Of a stretch of DNA of 61,681 nt, positions 24,563-32,422 are shown piece after piece. The notes beneath the pieces are model-generated. The model ran no database searches. It worked only from the letters and a program-made list of their open reading frames with translations, and was not told the origin of the DNA. This stretch comes from an uncultured Bacilli bacterium (GTDB taxonomy: Bacteria > Bacillota_I > Bacilli_A > RF39 > UBA660), in contig CAKPBH010000001.1 of NCBI GenBank assembly GCA_934140355.1, forward strand, positions 1 to 61,681. The letters run 5' to 3'. Made by a program: the position numbers and the translations under genes. Position 1 is the stretch's first letter; every line of letters starts with the position of its first letter.

Positions 24563-27190
24563 TTGAAATACGTTTATGCTTTTCACGAAGGAAACAAAGA
24601 TATGCGAGATTTATTAGGGGGAAAAGGGGCTAATCTTGCAGAAATGACAAAAATTGGTTTACCAGTACCACAAGGATTTACTGTTACAACAGAAGCTTGT
24701 AATAAGTATTATGCTGATGGAAAAAAAATCAGTAGTGACGTGGAGGAACAAATTTTTGCGCAACTTCACGCTTTAGAAGAAACTACTGGAAAGAAAATGG
24801 GAGATTTGGAAAATCCATTATTAGTTTCAGTAAGAAGCGGAGCTAGAGCTTCAATGCCTGGAATGATGGATACGGTTCTTAATTTAGGAATGAATGACGA
24901 AGTAGCTAAACATTTGTCTGAGATAGGTTCTAATAAGAGATTTGTTTATGATTCTTATAGAAGATTTATTATGATGTTTGCTGATGTCGTAAAAGGATAC
25001 TCTAAAAATTCTTTTGAGAGAATGTTAGATTCCTATAAAGAAGATAAAAGAGTAAAGTTTGACACCGATTTAGATGCAGAAGATATGTATAATATTACTT
25101 TGAAATTTAAATCTATTTATAAAGAATTATCGGGGGATGATTTTCCACAGGATCCTAAAACACAATTAATAGAAGCAGTTACGGCAGTTTTTCGTTCTTG
25201 GAATAATGAAAGAGCAATTATTTATAGAAGAATGAACGATATTCCATCTTCTTGGGGAACAGCAGTGAATGTACAAGAGATGGTTTATGGAAATATGGGT
25301 GATGATTGTGGTACTGGCGTTGCCTTTACTAGAAACCCAGCAACAGGAGAGAATAAACTCTATGGAGAATATTTGATTAATGCTCAAGGTGAAGATGTTG
25401 TTGCTGGAGTTCGTACTCCAGAGGATATTTCTACTTTAAAAGAAAAAATGCCTCATGTCTATGAAGAATTTGTAAAAACTACTGAAATTCTCGAAAATCA
25501 TTATAGAGATATGCAGGATATGGAATTTACTATCGAAAAAGGAAAATTGTTCATGCTTCAAACACGTAATGGTAAGAGAACTGCTGATGCAGCAATTCGT
25601 ATTGCTGTTGAGATGGTAGAAGAAGGAAAAATTACGAAAGAAGAAGCTTTAATGAAAGTTGAGCCAAAAGCTTTAGATCAATTATTACATAAAACTTTTG
25701 ATAGCGAAGCGTTAAAAGAAGCCACAGTAATTGCTACTGGTTTAGCAGCTTCACCTGGTGCTGGATCTGGAGAGATTTATTTTAATGCAAGTGACGTAAC
25801 AAAAGCTTTTAAGGATGGGAAAGATGCCATTTTAGTTCGATTAGAAACTTCACCTGAGGATATTCAAGGAATGAGTGATGCTAAAGGAATTTTGACTGTT
25901 CGTGGGGGCATGACTTCTCACGCAGCAGTTGTTGCTCGTGGAATGGGAAGATGTTGTGTATGTGGTTGTGGAGAGCTTACAATTAATGAAGAAGAAAAAA
26001 CATTAACCACAAAAGAAGGAAAAGTTTATCACGAAGGGGATACTATTTCCATAGATGGTAGTACTGGACGTGTTTATGATGGCATTATCCGCTCTGTAGA
26101 ACCAACAATAAGTGGAAACTTTGAAACATTTATGGAATGGGCTGATAAGACAAGAAAATTAGGCGTTAAAGCAAATGCAGATAATCCTAAAAACGCTAAG
26201 CAAGCATGCTCATTTGGAGCAGAAGGAATTGGACTTTGTCGAACAGAACATATGTTTTTTGAAACAAGTCGAATATTTGCAGTAAGGCAAATGATTGTTG
26301 CAGAAACTGTTGAACAAAGAAAAAAGGCACTAGAAAAAATACTTCCTATGCAAAGAGATGACTTTGAAAAAATGTTTACTGTATTAAACGGAAGGCCAAT
26401 GACAATTCGTTATTTGGATCCACCTTTACATGAATTTTTACCTCATACGGATGAAGAGATTAACGATTTAGCTAAAGCGTTAGAAATTAGCTTTGAACAG
26501 CTTAAGGATAGAATTAACTCATTAAAAGAATTTAATCCAATGATGGGACATAGAGGATGTCGTCTTGCGATTACTTATCCAGAAATTGCAGAAATGCAGA
26601 CCAGAGCTGTAATAGAGGCTGCTATTCATGTTTCTGAAAAAGGAATTCCAGTGCATCCAGAGATTATGATTCCACTAGTTGGCGATATTAAAGAACTTCA
26701 ATATGTTAAAAGAATTGTAAATGAAGTTGCGGATAAGTTAATTAAAGAAAATAACAGTTCTATTACTTATCAAGTTGGAACAATGATTGAAATTCCAAGG
26801 GCAGCACTTTTAGCAGATGAAATTGCTAAAGAGGCAGAATTCTTTAGCTTTGGTACAAATGATTTAACCCAATTAACTTATGGATTTTCAAGGGATGATG
26901 CTGGTAAATTCTTAAATGACTATTATGATAAACAAATCTTTGAAAGTGATCCATTTGCTAAGATTGACGAACACGGTGTTGGACAATTGATAGAAATGGC
27001 TGCTGAAAAAGGAAGAAGTGTTAGAAATAATATTTCACTTGGTATTTGCGGTGAACATGGTGGGGATCCTAGTTCAATTGATTTTTGCCACCGAGTTGGC
27101 TTGGATTATGTATCTTGTTCTCCATTTAGAGTTCCTATTGCTAGATTAGCGGCAGCGCAAGCGGCTATTCGAGAAAAAGAAAACAAATAA
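24563..27190 (+). CDS. ppdK: Pyruvate, phosphate dikinase
   Basis: 875 residues, full length. It interconverts pyruvate + ATP + Pi and PEP + AMP + PPi, usually glycolytic in PPi-using anaerobes. The N-terminal ATP-grasp domain begins GGKGANLAEMTKIGLPVP and includes VSVRSGARASMPGMMDTVLN. The phosphohistidine domain has GGMTSHAAVVARGMG. The C-terminal PEP/pyruvate TIM barrel has GAEGIGLCRTEHMFF, RYLDPPLHEFLPH, SFGTNDLTQLTYGFSRDD and the catalytic Cys in LGICGEHGGDP. The start is TTG, with AGAGGTGAT at ideal spacing. Single-gene unit. Confidence 0.97.
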   Translation: MKYVYAFHEGNKDMRDLLGGKGANLAEMTKIGLPVPQGFTVTTEACNKYYADGKKISSDVEEQIFAQLHALEETTGKKMGDLENPLLVSVRSGARASMPGMMDTVLNLGMNDEVAKHLSEIGSNKRFVYDSYRRFIMMFADVVKGYSKNSFERMLDSYKEDKRVKFDTDLDAEDMYNITLKFKSIYKELSGDDFPQDPKTQLIEAVTAVFRSWNNERAIIYRRMNDIPSSWGTAVNVQEMVYGNMGDDCGTGVAFTRNPATGENKLYGEYLINAQGEDVVAGVRTPEDISTLKEKMPHVYEEFVKTTEILENHYRDMQDMEFTIEKGKLFMLQTRNGKRTADAAIRIAVEMVEEGKITKEEALMKVEPKALDQLLHKTFDSEALKEATVIATGLAASPGAGSGEIYFNASDVTKAFKDGKDAILVRLETSPEDIQGMSDAKGILTVRGGMTSHAAVVARGMGRCCVCGCGELTINEEEKTLTTKEGKVYHEGDTISIDGSTGRVYDGIIRSVEPTISGNFETFMEWADKTRKLGVKANADNPKNAKQACSFGAEGIGLCRTEHMFFETSRIFAVRQMIVAETVEQRKKALEKILPMQRDDFEKMFTVLNGRPMTIRYLDPPLHEFLPHTDEEINDLAKALEISFEQLKDRINSLKEFNPMMGHRGCRLAITYPEIAEMQTRAVIEAAIHVSEKGIPVHPEIMIPLVGDIKELQYVKRIVNEVADKLIKENNSSITYQVGTMIEIPRAALLADEIAKEAEFFSFGTNDLTQLTYGFSRDDAGKFLNDYYDKQIFESDPFAKIDEHGVGQLIEMAAEKGRSVRNNISLGICGEHGGDPSSIDFCHRVGLDYVSCSPFRVPIARLAAAQAAIREKENK

Positions 27191-27201
27191 TGTGTGATGA
27201 T

Positions 27202-27237
27202 AAAAATATTTAGATATTGATTTATCTAGATATTTTT
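27202..27237 (+). terminator. Terminator of ppdK
   Basis: AAAAATATTTAGATA and TATCTAGATATTTTT form an AT-rich stem with a T tail. Confidence 0.75.
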
Positions 27238-27380
27238 AATTGAAGTAAATTATCTTTTTGAACAGTAATTCATTAAATTTTTATTCATTTTTTGATAAAA
27301 AAAGCTTTTAAGCAGTTAGTTAATTTTTAAATAATTTCTTTTATTTATAAGTATTTTATTTTGATAATTAACTGTAGGTA

Positions 27381-27409
27381 TTGACAAAGAAATTAATTAG
27401 TGCTATAAT
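27381..27409 (+). promoter_or_regulatory. Perfect consensus promoter
   Basis: TTGACA (27381-27386), a 17-base spacer and TATAAT with an upstream TGC (27404-27409). It is one of the strongest promoter matches in the window. Confidence 0.9.
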
Positions 27410-27454
27410 CTTAGTACTGGTTGATGAATAGCATACAAAGGGGGAGGTAAGAGA

Positions 27455-27874
27455 ATGAAAAATTCTTATGTGATTGAGTATCTAAATGAAAATGAGTTTA
27501 GAAAAAAAGAGCGGGCAGTGAAAAAATATAATATGCTTGCTTATAAAAAGTTAATTTTTGAATTCTATCCTAATTTTCGAGATGGAAGTTTTGATGGTGT
27601 TGTCGTTTCTAAAAATGCAGGAGAGGGAATTGTAAAGTATGAATTAAAATTACCTACTGATTCAACTTTTTCTAAAGTATATGATGATATTGTTTTGCAT
27701 TACACGGTTTATGAACAACAAAAAATTGTTATGTTAAATAATATTACACCGGATGATATTTTAACGGAAGGACATCAAAAAGAGCTTACTACTTATAAAG
27801 GAGTTCCTATTTCGAAATCTCATGCAGAAAAGGATATGTTTAAGATTAATTTATTAAATATGTTAGGAAAGTAA
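27455..27874 (+). CDS. Conserved-looking hypothetical protein, 139 aa
   Basis: I do not recognise this protein. It is soluble, mixed alpha/beta and cysteine-free, with an N-terminal charged helix (EFRKKERAVKKYNMLAYKKL) and a beta-rich middle. A perfect promoter, GGGGGAGG before the ATG and a hairpin (AGGAAAG/CTTTCCT) at its end indicate a well-expressed unit on its own. Its neighbours (ppdK, an HD phosphohydrolase) give no functional hint. Confidence 0.6.
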   Translation: MKNSYVIEYLNENEFRKKERAVKKYNMLAYKKLIFEFYPNFRDGSFDGVVVSKNAGEGIVKYELKLPTDSTFSKVYDDIVLHYTVYEQQKIVMLNNITPDDILTEGHQKELTTYKGVPISKSHAEKDMFKINLLNMLGK

Positions 27875-27941
27875 GGAATTTTATTTATTTTCTTTCCTTA
27901 TTTTGCATATTCATAAGTGTAGAATAGTAGAGTAGAAAAGA

Positions 27942-28457
27942 GTGAATGTTTTGGATAATATTTTTAATGATCGTAGTTATATGTTCATTGTTGCTGATAT
28001 ATTAAAAAATTGTCATTTTAATGAAATAAAAACCTGCAAACATCATGGGATGAATCGATTAGACCATTCTATTCGAGTATCTTATTATTCTTATTTGGTA
28101 GCAAAGAAGTTACATCTTAATGCTGTAGAGGTAGCTAGAGGTGGATTGTTACATGACTTTTTTGTCGCAGAGGATTTAAGTTCTAAGAAGCAAAAGTTCA
28201 GTTTATTTTTTCATCCTTATGCTTCTTTAAAAAATGCTTCCGAGTATTTTGATTTAACAGAAAGAGAAAAGGATATTATTATTACTCATATGTTTCCTAG
28301 TTTACCGCATAAAGTTCCTAGGTATATGGAGAGTTGGATTGTGAGTTTGGTTGATAAAATAGTTGCTACTTATGAATTTTATTGTTCTTATGGTAAGAAT
28401 TATGTTTATAAATTATCTAATATGTATATTATCTTATTAATATTATTTAAGTGGTAG
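27942..28457 (+). CDS. HD-domain phosphohydrolase
   Basis: 171 residues. An HD superfamily pattern is visible: His in NRLDHSIRVSYYSYL, the HD pair in GGLLHDFF, ITHMFPSLPHKVPRY, and the distal Asp in SLVDKIVATYEF. This fits small metal-dependent nucleotide phosphohydrolases related to YfbR/uncharacterised HD proteins. The substrate is unknown. The start is GTG 27942 with only a weak purine-rich site upstream, so the true start could be the TTG at 27951. A small hairpin with a T-rich tail (28462-28495) follows. Confidence 0.7.
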   Translation: MNVLDNIFNDRSYMFIVADILKNCHFNEIKTCKHHGMNRLDHSIRVSYYSYLVAKKLHLNAVEVARGGLLHDFFVAEDLSSKKQKFSLFFHPYASLKNASEYFDLTEREKDIIITHMFPSLPHKVPRYMESWIVSLVDKIVATYEFYCSYGKNYVYKLSNMYIILLILFKW

Positions 28458-28583
28458 AATTAACTATTTTTATAGTTGGTTCTTTTCTTTTTTAAGATTA
28501 TTATAAAAAAAGTAAACTTATTGTTTGCTTTTATGGTATGTTTTTTACGGTCTCTAAAGAGGCGAGAGAGGATGAGATGTTCT

Positions 28584-29483
28584 ATGAAGATTATTGCGAT
28601 TGTGGGACCTACTGGTGTTGGGAAGACGAAATTATCGATTGCTTTAGCAGAAAAATATCATGGAGAAATTATTAATGCGGACGCTATGCAGGTATATAAG
28701 AAGTTAAATATTGGAACAGCTAAAGTTAGCGAAGAAGAAAAGAAAGGTATTCCTCATCATTTGTTTGATATTAAAGACGTCTGTGAGGAGTATTCAATTT
28801 ATCATTATCAAAAAGATTGCAGGGAAAAAATCGATGAAGTGATAAAGCGAGGTCATGTTCCGATTATTGTTGGAGGAACGGGACTGTATCTTAAGTCGGC
28901 TCTTTATGATTATGAACTTTCTCCTTCTAGTTTTAGAGATACAAGTGAATATGAAAGCAAATCAGTATCGGAACTTAGAGATATTCTAACGTCAATTGAT
29001 CCTGTGGGGGCAAAAGAGATTGATTTTCATAATAAAAGAAGGCTAATTAATGCAATTTTATATTATCAGGAAAATGGGAAATCGATTGTATCTAATCGTA
29101 CGAATAAACTTCTTTATGATTGCATTTTTATCGGACTTACAACCGAGAGAGAAAAACTATATGAAATTATTAATAAAAGAGTGGATGCGATGATTAAAAA
29201 TGGTCTTGTTGATGAGGTTTATTCTTTTTACCACCAAAACATTCGGTCAAAGCCACTTTTAGGGGGAATTGGCTATAAAGAATTATATTCGTATTTTGAC
29301 AGAGAAATTTCTTTAGAAGAGGCAATTTCTCTTATTAAAAGAAATTCTAGAAGATATGCGAAAAGGCAATATACTTTTTTTAGAAATCAGTTGGATGTTA
29401 AATGGTTTGATACCAATTATACCAACTTTTCTAAAACGGTTGAAGAAGTAGCAGGATATCTTTCAAAGGAACTAGAAAAGTAA
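28584..29483 (+). CDS. miaA: tRNA dimethylallyltransferase MiaA
   Basis: 299 residues. It adds a dimethylallyl group to A37 of tRNAs reading UNN codons. It has the P-loop IVGPTGVGKTKLS at the N-terminus, NADAMQVYKKLNIGTAK, the VGGTGLYLKSAL loop, and FHNKRRLINAI with the C-terminal ARRYAKRQ-type motif (SRRYAKRQYTFFRNQ). The open frame extends 36 codons upstream, but that part is hydrophobic and non-homologous. ATG 28584 gives the usual family start MKIIAIVGPTG, with GAGAGG nearby; ATG 28572 is possible. Confidence 0.95.
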   Translation: MKIIAIVGPTGVGKTKLSIALAEKYHGEIINADAMQVYKKLNIGTAKVSEEEKKGIPHHLFDIKDVCEEYSIYHYQKDCREKIDEVIKRGHVPIIVGGTGLYLKSALYDYELSPSSFRDTSEYESKSVSELRDILTSIDPVGAKEIDFHNKRRLINAILYYQENGKSIVSNRTNKLLYDCIFIGLTTEREKLYEIINKRVDAMIKNGLVDEVYSFYHQNIRSKPLLGGIGYKELYSYFDREISLEEAISLIKRNSRRYAKRQYTFFRNQLDVKWFDTNYTNFSKTVEEVAGYLSKELEK

Positions 29484-29587
29484 TTCTTTTTTTGCTATAA
29501 TAGAGTTAATTTTATGAAAGGAAAATACTGAAATATTAGTAAGGTTAATTTTAAGTATTTTTCTAAAAATCAAGAAAAGAGGTTTTT

Positions 29588-30664
29588 ATGAAGAAGGTTG
29601 TTGTTGGAATTTCTGGTGGCGTTGATAGTTCGGTTGCTGCTTTACTTTTAAAAAAACAAGGTTATGAGGTTATTGGGTTATTTATGCGAAATTGGGATAG
29701 TTCAATTAATAATGATTATTTGGGAAATCCTAATTTGGAAAATTCAATTTGTCCTCAAGAAGAAGATTATAATGATGCAAAGGCTGTATGTGAAAAGTTA
29801 GATATTCCTTTGCACCGAGTTGATTTTGTAAAGGAATATTGGGATTATGTTTTTACTTATTTTTTGGATGAGTTAAAGAAGGGAAGAACACCTAATCCAG
29901 ATGTGATGTGCAATAAATATATTAAATTTGATTTATTTGTAAAAGAAGCATTAAAGTTGGGTGCTGATTACATTGCAACAGGGCATTATGCTAGAATAAA
30001 AGATGGAAAGTTGATTAGGGCGGTAGACTTAAATAAGGACCAGACTTATTTTTTGGCTTATGTTGCAAGAGAAAAATTTTCTAATGTCTTATTTCCTATT
30101 GGAGAATTAGAAAAGCCTATGGTAAGACAAATTGCTTTAGAGAATGATTTAATTACGGCAAAGAAGAAAGATTCAACGGGAATTTGTTTTATTGGAGAGC
30201 GAAATTTTACTAAATTTTTAGAGAATTATTTGCCTAATCAACCGGGAGATATTATTGATATTGAAACAAAAGAAAAGGTTGGAGAGCATATTGGACTGAT
30301 GTATTATACTATAGGGCAAAGAAGGGGACTTCATTTAGGCGGTCATCATGAGAAAAGTTATGTTGCTTTAAAAGATTTGGAACATAATATTTTGTATGTT
30401 GCTAGTGGAGACGAAAATCGGTATTTATATTCCAGTAGAGCGATTATTGAGGAATTTAATTTTTTGACGGATGAAAGACCTGACTCATGTACTTGTAAGT
30501 TTAGATATCGTTCAAAGGATGTTGAAATAAGGGTAAAATATTTAGAAAACGGGGATTTGGAATTAAAGTACGACCATGCGAAAGCCGTTACTCCAGGACA
30601 ATTTTGTTGCTTATATCAAGGAGAAGTATGTTTAGGGGGAGGCATTATTAAAGAAGTATTTTAA
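29588..30664 (+). CDS. mnmA: tRNA-specific 2-thiouridylase MnmA
   Basis: 358 residues. It thiolates U34 of Glu, Gln and Lys tRNAs. The PP-loop SGGVDSSVAA is at residues 9-18, followed by GLFMRNWD, the catalytic Cys of NPDVMCNKYIKF, the second catalytic Cys in DSTGICFIGERNF, and the C-terminal domain ending TPGQFCCLYQGEVCLGGGII. AAAGAGG precedes the ATG. It lies 104 bases after miaA, so the pair forms a tRNA-modification cluster. Confidence 0.96.
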   Translation: MKKVVVGISGGVDSSVAALLLKKQGYEVIGLFMRNWDSSINNDYLGNPNLENSICPQEEDYNDAKAVCEKLDIPLHRVDFVKEYWDYVFTYFLDELKKGRTPNPDVMCNKYIKFDLFVKEALKLGADYIATGHYARIKDGKLIRAVDLNKDQTYFLAYVAREKFSNVLFPIGELEKPMVRQIALENDLITAKKKDSTGICFIGERNFTKFLENYLPNQPGDIIDIETKEKVGEHIGLMYYTIGQRRGLHLGGHHEKSYVALKDLEHNILYVASGDENRYLYSSRAIIEEFNFLTDERPDSCTCKFRYRSKDVEIRVKYLENGDLELKYDHAKAVTPGQFCCLYQGEVCLGGGIIKEVF

Positions 30665-30683
30665 TTTTTACTTGACATTCTAC

Positions 30684-30711
30684 TTGACATAATCTGTAAA
30701 CATGATAAAAT
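30684..30711 (+). promoter_or_regulatory. Promoter with duplicated -35-like box
   Basis: TTGACA (30684-30689), 16 bases and TAAAAT (30706-30711). A second TTGACA lies 12 bases upstream (30672-30677), so ACTTGACAT is directly repeated and could be an operator of the HTH protein it precedes. Confidence 0.6.
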
Positions 30712-30732
30712 ATAATTAGAGAGGGATGTAAC

Positions 30733-31515
30733 ATGAATACTGTTGATAAAATTAATTTAATTTTGAAAAAAACCAATATTTCTAAAGTTAATCTAGCAAA
30801 GTATTTGGGTGTTTCTAGGCAGATGGTATATAATTATTTAGATAGTGATGATTTAAATAAAATGCCTGCAGAAAAATGTCAGTTGTTATTTAATTTATTA
30901 GAAGTTAGAAGTTGTGAAGAAATTTCTGAAAAAGAACTTACAGATGAATACTTGCAGTCGGTTTCTAATAAAGTTTTTAATTATAAAAAAGTTCCTTCAA
31001 AGAAGGAAGAAATAATTGAACTTACCGGTTTAAAAAAAGAAGAACAGGATATTATATCAGATATTGTTTTTCTCCTAAAAGAGATGTTAAATGAAAATAA
31101 GACAAAAGAAAGTTATATTACTTTAAAATATTTGTACCATTTTATTCAATCTTTGGCTGGAATGAAGGAAGCAAAATATATTTTAGGGTACATTGCTAAG
31201 AATAATGGCTATTTGAAGTATAATGTATACGATTTTAATGAAGAAAATCAGTTTGTTTTTGAAAGTATTATGTATTCGGCAATGACTTTGTATGCAAACG
31301 GTGGAGCTTCAAAAAGTAAACTCGCTGAATCACATCGTAGATGGGAAGCAGAATTAGAACGAAAAAATGAGGAGAAACTAAGTCGAACGCAAGAATTAAA
31401 TACGGCTAAGGTACAGGCTTTACGTGAACTTGGATATACTGAGATTAATGAGAGAAATGCTAGTGAAGTATTTGATAAGATAGCGGAGATACAAGCTAGA
31501 AATAATAACTATTAA
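30733..31515 (+). CDS. HTH-domain DNA-binding regulator
   Basis: 260 residues. The N-terminus (about 5-60) is a Xre-like helix-turn-helix: INLILKKTNISKVNLAKYLG with VSRQMVYNYL as the recognition helix. The middle is helical and acidic. The C-terminal 60 residues are strongly charged and helical (RRWEAELERKNEEKLSRTQE), likely a coiled coil for oligomerisation. No enzyme domain is visible. The duplicated TTGACA box upstream would suit autoregulation. A 30-residue membrane peptide follows 16 bases downstream and is probably co-transcribed. Targets are unknown. Confidence 0.7.
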   Translation: MNTVDKINLILKKTNISKVNLAKYLGVSRQMVYNYLDSDDLNKMPAEKCQLLFNLLEVRSCEEISEKELTDEYLQSVSNKVFNYKKVPSKKEEIIELTGLKKEEQDIISDIVFLLKEMLNENKTKESYITLKYLYHFIQSLAGMKEAKYILGYIAKNNGYLKYNVYDFNEENQFVFESIMYSAMTLYANGGASKSKLAESHRRWEAELERKNEEKLSRTQELNTAKVQALRELGYTEINERNASEVFDKIAEIQARNNNY

Positions 31516-31531
31516 TAAGGAGAGAGTAAGT

Positions 31532-31624
31532 ATGATAAATTTTATTTTTTTACCGATTCGAATATTATTTACTGCTATATTTTTGCCATTGAAACTTGTT
31601 TTTAAAATTTTGGGAATAAGATAA
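31532..31624 (+). CDS. 30-residue hydrophobic membrane peptide
   Basis: Reads MINFIFLPIRILFTAIFLPL and ten more residues (KLVFKILGIR). It has an AAGGAGAGAG Shine-Dalgarno at good spacing and sits 16 bases after the HTH regulator. One hydrophobic helix with two Pro kinks and a basic C-terminus suggests an inner-membrane peptide, for example a signalling or toxin-like small protein. A hairpin (now split by an insertion) follows. Short, so moderate confidence. Confidence 0.5.
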   Translation: MINFIFLPIRILFTAIFLPLKLVFKILGIR

Positions 31625-31674
31625 AATAACAGTTCTTCGAAATTCGGTGGACAGGAAAAATTACACCTAAAATT

Positions 31675-32136
31675 TGATATGAACCCCGTTTCTTGGACAT
31701 AAGAGAAACGAGGTTTTTATATGTCAAAGTTAACTTACGAAGATAAAATAAATTTATATAATGATAAAAAGAAAGGAATGTCGATAGAAAGTCTATCAAA
31801 TAAATACAAAGTAAAGAAAAGTGTAATTAATTATCTAACCGCATTAATAGATAAACATGGAATAGCTATTTTAAGAACAAGTAAAAATAAAATTAATTCT
31901 AAATTTGAGAAACAGGAAGCTATAGATAGAGTTTTAATTAATGGTGAAGCCAAACAGGCTGTGGCATTAGATATCGGTTTATTAAGTAAAGGTATATTAG
32001 ATAATTGGATCAAAAATTATATAAAAATATGATAGAATTAAAGTGAAATTAAAAGGACTGTCACCTGTAAATTATAGGTTACAATCCTCTAATTAGAAAC
32101 TATTTATAAACTGTCCAACTTTTGGGGTTCAGTTCA
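31675..32136 (+). mobile_element. Internally deleted IS3-family element, 462 bp
   Basis: The ends begin TGATATGAACCCC (left) and, on the other strand, TGAACTGAACCCC (right), both followed by TTGGACA, typical of IS3/IS150-group terminal repeats. The element is flanked by ATT on both sides (31672-31674 and 32137-32139), a 3-bp target duplication as expected for IS3. Only an orfA-like reading frame remains and the DDE transposase (orfB) is missing, so it cannot move by itself. Confidence 0.75.
31721..32032 (+). pseudogene. IS3-type transposase OrfA, orphan
   Basis: 103 residues. It starts MSKLTYEDKINLYNDKKKG and has a helix-turn-helix (SIESLSNKYKVKKSVINYL), RTSKNKINSKFEKQEAIDRV and a second HTH-like part, matching the DNA-binding OrfA of IS3/IS150 elements. 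The usual lysine-rich tail and the frameshift into OrfB are absent; it ends at ILDNWIKNYIKI. Probably non-functional alone. Confidence 0.7.
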
Positions 32137-32274
32137 ATTTAGGTGTGATTTTTATTGTATTTTATTTTTTTAAAACTCCTAAAGAATGTCAAAGCTAAAC
32201 TATTTTTATCAAACTTTAAACTAATATCAAATAACTCTTTAACATTTTTTTACTAGATTCATAGAATTTCAAAT

Positions 32275-32310
32275 AACTAATACTCTTTAGTCAAAGAATT
32301 AGTTTTTTTG
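32275..32310 (+). terminator. Terminator upstream of cas9
   Basis: AACTAAT and ATTAGTT with inner TCTTT/AAAGA pair, followed by seven T. It insulates cas9 from upstream transcription. Confidence 0.8.
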
Positions 32311-32374
32311 TTTTGTTCAGATGATGATTTTTTTTGCAAAGTAGTAGAAAAAATATACATTGAGATTAATGATA

Positions 32375-32383
32375 TGATATAAT
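32375..32383 (+). promoter_or_regulatory. Extended -10 promoter of the cas operon
   Basis: TGATATAAT (32375-32383) lies 40 bases before the cas9 ATG. A second TATAAT at 32393-32398 is an alternative. No good -35 box, so the level is probably modest. Confidence 0.5.
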
Positions 32384-32422
32384 GAGATTATATATAATAT
32401 TAAGTTGAAAGGTGAATAATTT

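Larger units (their letters stand above)
31658..32153 (+). terminator. Terminator hairpin split by an insertion element
   Basis: The left arm AAAAATTACACCTA (from 31656-31658) and the right arm TAGGTGTGATTTTT (from 32140) would pair over 14 bp with one G-U once the inserted element and one ATT copy are removed. The loop is AAATT. A related intact hairpin sits after cas2. Confidence 0.65.
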
